DNA of 64,000 nucleotides from Pseudomonas brassicacearum (lineage in GTDB: Bacteria; Pseudomonadota; Gammaproteobacteria; Pseudomonadales; Pseudomonadaceae), in assembly GCF_003732225.1 (NCBI RefSeq), contig NZ_MOBJ01000007.1:203333-267332 (forward strand). Reading direction: 5' to 3'. Below, in pieces: positions 60,035 to 64,000 of this stretch (position 1 is its first letter; each line of letters begins with the position of its first letter). The notes under the pieces were generated by a model that worked only from the letters and a program-made list of their open reading frames with translations, did no database searches and had not been told where the DNA came from. The translations under genes and the position numbers were made by a program.

Positions 60035-60772
60035 TTAGCCTGTGTGTTTAATATGGCCTAGCTGGAAGTCTTGATTTTGACCATCCCAGTTCATTAAGTC
60101 CAGATAGTAAAGTCCACCAGGAACTCGTCCCAAGGTAGTGTGGTTTACAAAATAATCCGAACCATTGCTATAAATCTTGGTTTGTAGCCCCGGCGCTTCA
60201 ATGCCCATGCCAAGGCGTATAGGGATCCACTTTAATTCTGTCTGAATAGACTTGATGAATTCTTCTTTAGAAATGCCGGCAGTTGGTAGGGAATATATAA
60301 AGTATGTGAAGTTAATGTTGTTATTGGTTGCGTTAAATTGACTGTCTTCGAGTTGCAAAAAAATTGTATCGAACCAGTCTAGTATGGCATGCCTTTTGAT
60401 AAATATATGTGTGAGACGTGCAAATTCAGCGGTATCGCCCCCTAAAAGACTTTCGGTGTCTTCTTTGTCAAGTTTGTAGCCGGCGACGTGACTAAATATA
60501 TGTCTTGAAAAAAAGCCAGAGCTTGCATGGTATTCAGGGTTTTGAGTGATGATTTCCTTGTCGACGTTAAATATGGTTTCTGCTGGCGCTATTTTTACTT
60601 TGAGGGTGAGTTTTGCAGCCCACCATTTTCCGTCAGAGGGGATGATTTCAATGCGGCCCGATGTAAAGTCGGTTTCCAATCTTTTGTCGTGAATTAATTT
60701 TATGTCTTCTTCTTGTGTCGAGGCTTGCAGGGGGCGCTTGATTGTATGAGGGTTTGTAATAAAAGGGTTCAT
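60035..60772 (-). CDS. Orphan hypothetical protein in an AT-rich insert
   Basis: 245 aa, not recognised. AAGGAG precedes the ATG. Soluble; regions WWAAKLTLKVKIAPAETIF, FFSRHIFSHVAGYKLD and YFVNHTTLGRVPGGLYYLDL suggest beta-rich structure. Clearly more AT-rich than the backbone, with codons such as AAT, ATA and TTT, suggesting horizontal acquisition. It lies between the two lon 3' ends. Confidence 0.65.
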   Translation of the reverse strand: MNPFITNPHTIKRPLQASTQEEDIKLIHDKRLETDFTSGRIEIIPSDGKWWAAKLTLKVKIAPAETIFNVDKEIITQNPEYHASSGFFSRHIFSHVAGYKLDKEDTESLLGGDTAEFARLTHIFIKRHAILDWFDTIFLQLEDSQFNATNNNINFTYFIYSLPTAGISKEEFIKSIQTELKWIPIRLGMGIEAPGLQTKIYSNGSDYFVNHTTLGRVPGGLYYLDLMNWDGQNQDFQLGHIKHTG

Positions 60773-60889
60773 GAGATTCTCCTTAATCTGAATAAATTCT
60801 ATCTATAGATTTCTTTTAACTACAGATGGGCTGGGGCGCCAGGGATCAGCGCCCTCGGCAACCAGTATGTGGAGTGGAGGCAGGAGCGG

Positions 60890-60915
60890 TAACTGTCAGA
60901 GTTGACAGTTTTTTA
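60890..60915 (+). terminator. Terminator-like hairpin
   Basis: AACTGTCA-GAG-TTGACAGTTTTTT on the plus strand, although no plus-strand gene precedes it. May be an acquired relic. Confidence 0.4.
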
Positions 60916-60962
60916 GACTGATTATTTCGAGGGTTTCAGTTTTTTTGCTATATGAAATGTGG

Positions 60963-60991
60963 TGACTGCCAAGTGCGTAACTTGGCAGTCG
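60963..60991 (-). other. Hairpin downstream of lon
   Basis: GACTGCCAAGT / ACTTGGCAGTC, 11-bp stem, 15 bp after the lon stop, without a clear T-run on the minus strand. Possible weak terminator. Confidence 0.45.
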
Positions 60992-61006
60992 GCTATACAG
61001 AAAAGA

Positions 61007-63427
61007 TTAAAACAATACCTTTGCCACATCCGCAAAGCGCTTGGCGAAATGCACCGTTATCCCTTCTTTCAGGTAGTCCGGCAATTCCTCAAAACTGCCA
61101 CGGTTGGGCTCCGGCAATATCAGTTCGAAGATCTTCTGCCGGCGCGCCGCAATCACCTTCTCGCGCACCCCGCCAATCGGCAGTACGTGCCCGGTCAGCG
61201 TCAGTTCGCCGGTCATGGCCACGCCTTTTTTCGGCGGCTGGTTGCGTGCCAGCGAGAGCAGGGCGCTGGCCATGGTCACGCCGGCACTCGGGCCGTCTTT
61301 CGGTGTTGCACCTTCGGGGACGTGCAGGTGGATGAAGGCTTCGTCGAAGAACTTCGCGTCGCCACCGAATTGCTTGAGGTGTGAGCTGACGTAGCTGTAG
61401 GCGATCTCGGCCGATTCCTTCATCACGTCACCCAGTTGCCCGGTGAGTTTGAAGCCGCGGTTGAGGGTATGAATGCGCGTGGCTTCGATCGGCAAGGTCG
61501 CGCCGCCCATGCTGGTCCAGGCCAGACCTGTGATGACGCCGGTGCCGGACAGTACTTGTTCGTTGCGGAACACCGGCATGCCCAGTGAGGCTTCGAGGTC
61601 TTTGGGGCCGAGCTTGATCACAGCTGCAGGTTCGTCGATCAGTTTCACCACGGCCTTGCGCACCAGTTTGCCCAGTTGTTTTTCCAACTGCCGCACCCCG
61701 GCTTCGCGGGCATAACCGTCGATCAAGGCTTTCAGCGCGCTGTCGCTGATGGACAGGCTGGTTTTCGATACACCGGCTTTCTCAAGCTGTTTTGGCCACA
61801 GGTGACGCTTGGCGATGGCGACCTTTTCTTCGGTGATGTAACCCGACAGGCGAATCACTTCCATCCGGTCGAGCAACGGGCCGGGGATCGAGTCCAGGGT
61901 GTTGGCGGTGCAGACGAACAGCACTTTCGACAGGTCCAGACGCAGGTCCAGGTAATGATCGAGGAATTCGACGTTCTGTTCCGGATCGAGGGTTTCCAGC
62001 AGCGCCGAGGCCGGGTCGCCCTGGTAGCTTTGGCCCATCTTGTCGATCTCGTCGAGCATGATCACCGGGTTCATCACTTCAACGTCTTTCAACGCCTGAA
62101 CCAGCTTGCCGGGCAACGCACCGATGTAGGTGCGGCGGTGGCCCTTGATCTCGGCTTCGTCGCGCATGCCGCCGACGCTGAAGCGATAGAACGGCCGCCC
62201 CAGCGATTCGGCAATGGATTTGCCGACACTGGTTTTACCCACGCCCGGCGGACCGACCAGCAGCACGATGGAACCGGAGATTTCGCCTTTGTAGGCACCG
62301 ACGGCAAGGAATTCGAGGATCCGGTCCTTGATGTCGTCGAGCCCGGCGTGGTGTTTGTCGAGGACTTTGCGCGCGTGTTTGAGGTCGAGTTTGTCCTCGC
62401 CATAAACGCCCCACGGCACCGCCGTCGCCCATTCCAGGTAGTTGCGGGTGACCGCGTATTCCGGCGAGCCGGTTTCGAGGATCGACAGCTTGTTCAATTC
62501 CTCCTCGATGCGTTTCTGCGCCTGTGGCGGCAGGACCTTGCCCACCAGCCGCTGCTCGAACTGCTCGACGTCGGCGCTGCGGTCGTCTTTGGTCAGTCCC
62601 AGTTCCTGCTGGATGACCTTGAGTTGCTCCTTGAGGAAAAACTCGCGCTGGTGCTCGCCGATCTTGCGGTTCACCTCGGCGGAGATTTCTTTCTGCAACC
62701 GCGCGACTTCGACTTCCTTGCGCAACATCGGCAGGACTTTTTCCATGCGCTTGAGCATTGGCACGCAGTCGAGCACTTCTTGCAGCTCGCTACCGGTGGC
62801 CGAGGTCAGGGCGGCGGCGAAGTCGGTCAGCGGCGACGGGTCGTTGGGGCTGAAGCGGTTGAGGTAGTTTTTCAGCTCTTCGCTGTACAGCGGGTTGAGC
62901 GGCAGCAGTTCCTTGATCGCGTTGATCAGCGCCATGCCGTAGGCCTTGACCTCATCGGTCGGCTCGCTCGGCTGGTGCGGGTATTCGACTTCTACCAGGT
63001 ACGGTGGGCGATGGTGTTTGAGCCAGGTGCGGATGCGCACGCGGGTCAGGCCCTGAGCGACGAATTGCAGTTTGCCGTTTTCGCGGCTGGCGTGATGGAC
63101 CTTCACCAGGGTGCCGTAGAGCGGCAGGGCGGACGTGTCGAAGTGTCGTGGATCTTCCTGCGGGGTGTCCATGAAGAACAGCGCCAGCGAGTGATGTTCG
63201 GACTTGGCGACCAGGTCGAGGGTTTCGGCCCAGGGTTCTTCATTGACGATCACTGGCAGTACTTGCGCCGGGAAGAACGGGCGATTGTGGATCGGGATGA
63301 TGTAGACCTTGTCCGGCAGGTTCTGACCGGGCAGGGCCAGGCCTTTGCCTTCGGAGGTGGGGTGTTCGGCGTTTTCGGGGTCGGCGTAGTCGCTTGGGTT
63401 ATCCGGGAATTCTTGCTGGTCGCTCAT
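61007..63427 (-). CDS. lon: ATP-dependent Lon-type protease (second Pseudomonas Lon, AsrA-like)
   Basis: 806 aa. N-terminal substrate-binding domain to about residue 240, coiled region, AAA+ module with Walker A VGPPGVGKTSVGKS (about 390-405) and Walker B VIMLDEIDKMG, then protease domain with catalytic Ser in PKDGPSAGVTMASALLS and Lys in GGVREKVIAARR. The N-terminal extension (EFPDNPSDYADPENAEHPTS) and isolated position point to the second Lon of pseudomonads (PA0779-like) rather than the clpX-linked copy; that is from memory. Confidence 0.93.
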   Translation of the reverse strand: MSDQQEFPDNPSDYADPENAEHPTSEGKGLALPGQNLPDKVYIIPIHNRPFFPAQVLPVIVNEEPWAETLDLVAKSEHHSLALFFMDTPQEDPRHFDTSALPLYGTLVKVHHASRENGKLQFVAQGLTRVRIRTWLKHHRPPYLVEVEYPHQPSEPTDEVKAYGMALINAIKELLPLNPLYSEELKNYLNRFSPNDPSPLTDFAAALTSATGSELQEVLDCVPMLKRMEKVLPMLRKEVEVARLQKEISAEVNRKIGEHQREFFLKEQLKVIQQELGLTKDDRSADVEQFEQRLVGKVLPPQAQKRIEEELNKLSILETGSPEYAVTRNYLEWATAVPWGVYGEDKLDLKHARKVLDKHHAGLDDIKDRILEFLAVGAYKGEISGSIVLLVGPPGVGKTSVGKSIAESLGRPFYRFSVGGMRDEAEIKGHRRTYIGALPGKLVQALKDVEVMNPVIMLDEIDKMGQSYQGDPASALLETLDPEQNVEFLDHYLDLRLDLSKVLFVCTANTLDSIPGPLLDRMEVIRLSGYITEEKVAIAKRHLWPKQLEKAGVSKTSLSISDSALKALIDGYAREAGVRQLEKQLGKLVRKAVVKLIDEPAAVIKLGPKDLEASLGMPVFRNEQVLSGTGVITGLAWTSMGGATLPIEATRIHTLNRGFKLTGQLGDVMKESAEIAYSYVSSHLKQFGGDAKFFDEAFIHLHVPEGATPKDGPSAGVTMASALLSLARNQPPKKGVAMTGELTLTGHVLPIGGVREKVIAARRQKIFELILPEPNRGSFEELPDYLKEGITVHFAKRFADVAKVLF

Positions 63428-63562
63428 GGGGCACCTGCGTAATGGGCTATGTAAGTTAGATGGGGCAGGTGGGGGGTGGTTTCAATGGGTGGCATCTGTA
63501 GGAGCTGCCGAAGGCTGCGATCTTTTGATCCTGGCGGCCGGACAGCCGGCCAATCTCTTGCG
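63428..63562. other. Region upstream of lon
   Basis: Must contain the lon promoter; no confident boxes or heat-shock element were identified. Includes one type B REP half-element. Confidence 0.4.
63496..63530. repeat. REP-like palindrome, type B (single)
   Basis: TGTAGGAGCTGCCGAAGGCT core, single copy, directly before the tandem array. Confidence 0.65.
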
Positions 63563-64000
63563 GATGTACACCAATCAAAACTGTGTGGCTTGCCTGCGAA
63601 GGCGGCCTGACAGCCGGCCTATCTTTCGCAGATGTACACCAATCAAAACTGTGGGAGCTGGCTTGCCTGCGAAGGCGGCCTGACAGCCGGCCTATCTTTC
63701 GCAGATGTACACCAATCAAAACTGTGGGAGCTGGCCTGCCTGCGATGGCGGCCTGACAGCCGGCCAATCTCCCGCAGATGTACATCAATCAAAACTGTGG
63801 GAGCTGGCTTGCCTGCGATGGCGGCCTGACAGCCGGCCTATCTCTTGCAGATGTACACCAATCAAAACTGTGGGAGCTGGCTTGCCTGCGATGGCGGCCT
63901 GACAGCCGGCCAATCTCTTGCGGATGTACACCAATCAAAACTGTGGGAGCTGGCTTGCCTGCGATGGCGGCCTGACAGCCGGCCTATCTTTCGCAGATGT
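63535..64000. repeat. Tandem array of about 73-bp REP-containing units
   Basis: The landmark GATGTACACCAATC starts at 63563, 63631, 63704, 63777, 63850, 63923 and 63996, giving one 68-bp then five 73-bp periods; the array runs off the window. Each unit contains GTGGGAGCTGGCTTGCCTGC, a variant REP core, and the palindrome GCCTGACAGCCGGC. The first unit lacks a few bases (ACTGTGTGGC). Open frames across the array are artefacts of the 73-bp period. Confidence 0.9.

Noticed and set aside
63456..63975. Several 65-codon frames with identical peptides in the terminal array
   Set aside because: They recur every 73 bp because the repeat unit lacks stops in some frames; no start signals.
63535..64000. 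Possible CRISPR array
   Set aside because: The whole 73-bp unit is repeated, with no unique spacers of constant length between shorter repeats, and no cas genes are present.

Overview
The window looks like a chromosome segment of a fluorescent Pseudomonas (P. fluorescens group). Protein sequences are very close to Pseudomonas housekeeping proteins. Gene order follows what I recall of the P. aeruginosa block PA3824 to PA3767 (queA to tadA). Dozens of REP/BIME palindromes typical of fluorescent pseudomonads are scattered between genes.

Region by region. 1-9150: tRNA-Leu(CAA), queA-tgt-yajC-secD-secF, a glycine-zipper envelope protein, suhB, trmJ, cysE. 9300-15001: a complete isc operon (iscR-iscS-iscU-iscA-hscB-hscA-fdx-iscX) with two IscR-like sites. 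15092-24360: ndk, rlmN, pilF, rodZ, ispG, hisS, a YfgM-like protein, bamB, der. 24608-26535: a methionine aminotransferase/omega-amidase salvage pair. 26733-31096: leuA with a candidate leader-peptide attenuator, an M23 peptidase, xseA. 31295-32799: a TauE/SafE permease and a zinc-ribbon-like protein. 33028-36156: guaB-guaA.

The accessory part starts exactly at the 3' end of guaA. A 10-bp sequence formed by the last guaA codons (GAGTGGGAGT) recurs at 38842 and 41901, and the two distal copies are extended to the same 12-mer ending in TGA. These copies bound two cargo modules: (1) an integrase relic plus a HipB/HipA-like pair, and (2) a single 899-aa SF1 helicase fused to a DUF2726 nuclease-like domain, a candidate anti-phage or DNA-processing gene. 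Beyond the third copy lie a 1020-aa toxin-like protein with a Tiki/ChaN-like C-terminal domain and a trehalose PTS locus. That locus comprises treR, treP, treC, a LamB-type porin, an EIIA-HPr-EI fusion and a small EIIB-like protein lacking the phosphorylatable cysteine. The backbone then resumes with a multicopper oxidase and tadA.

56124-59069: cmoB-cmoA, a lysoplasmalogenase and a chagasin-type lipoprotein. 59210-61006 is a second small accessory patch. It holds a possible gene split by an amber codon, an AT-rich orphan gene, and a diverged second copy of the last 69 bp of lon. The intact second-type Lon protease follows (61007-63427). The window ends inside a 73-bp tandem array carrying a REP-like core.

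The genes work mainly in tRNA modification (queA, tgt, trmJ, rlmN, tadA, cmoA, cmoB, hisS), protein export and outer-membrane assembly (secDF, yajC, bamB), Fe-S cluster assembly, GMP synthesis and trehalose use. All functional calls are from reading the sequence; no database search was run.
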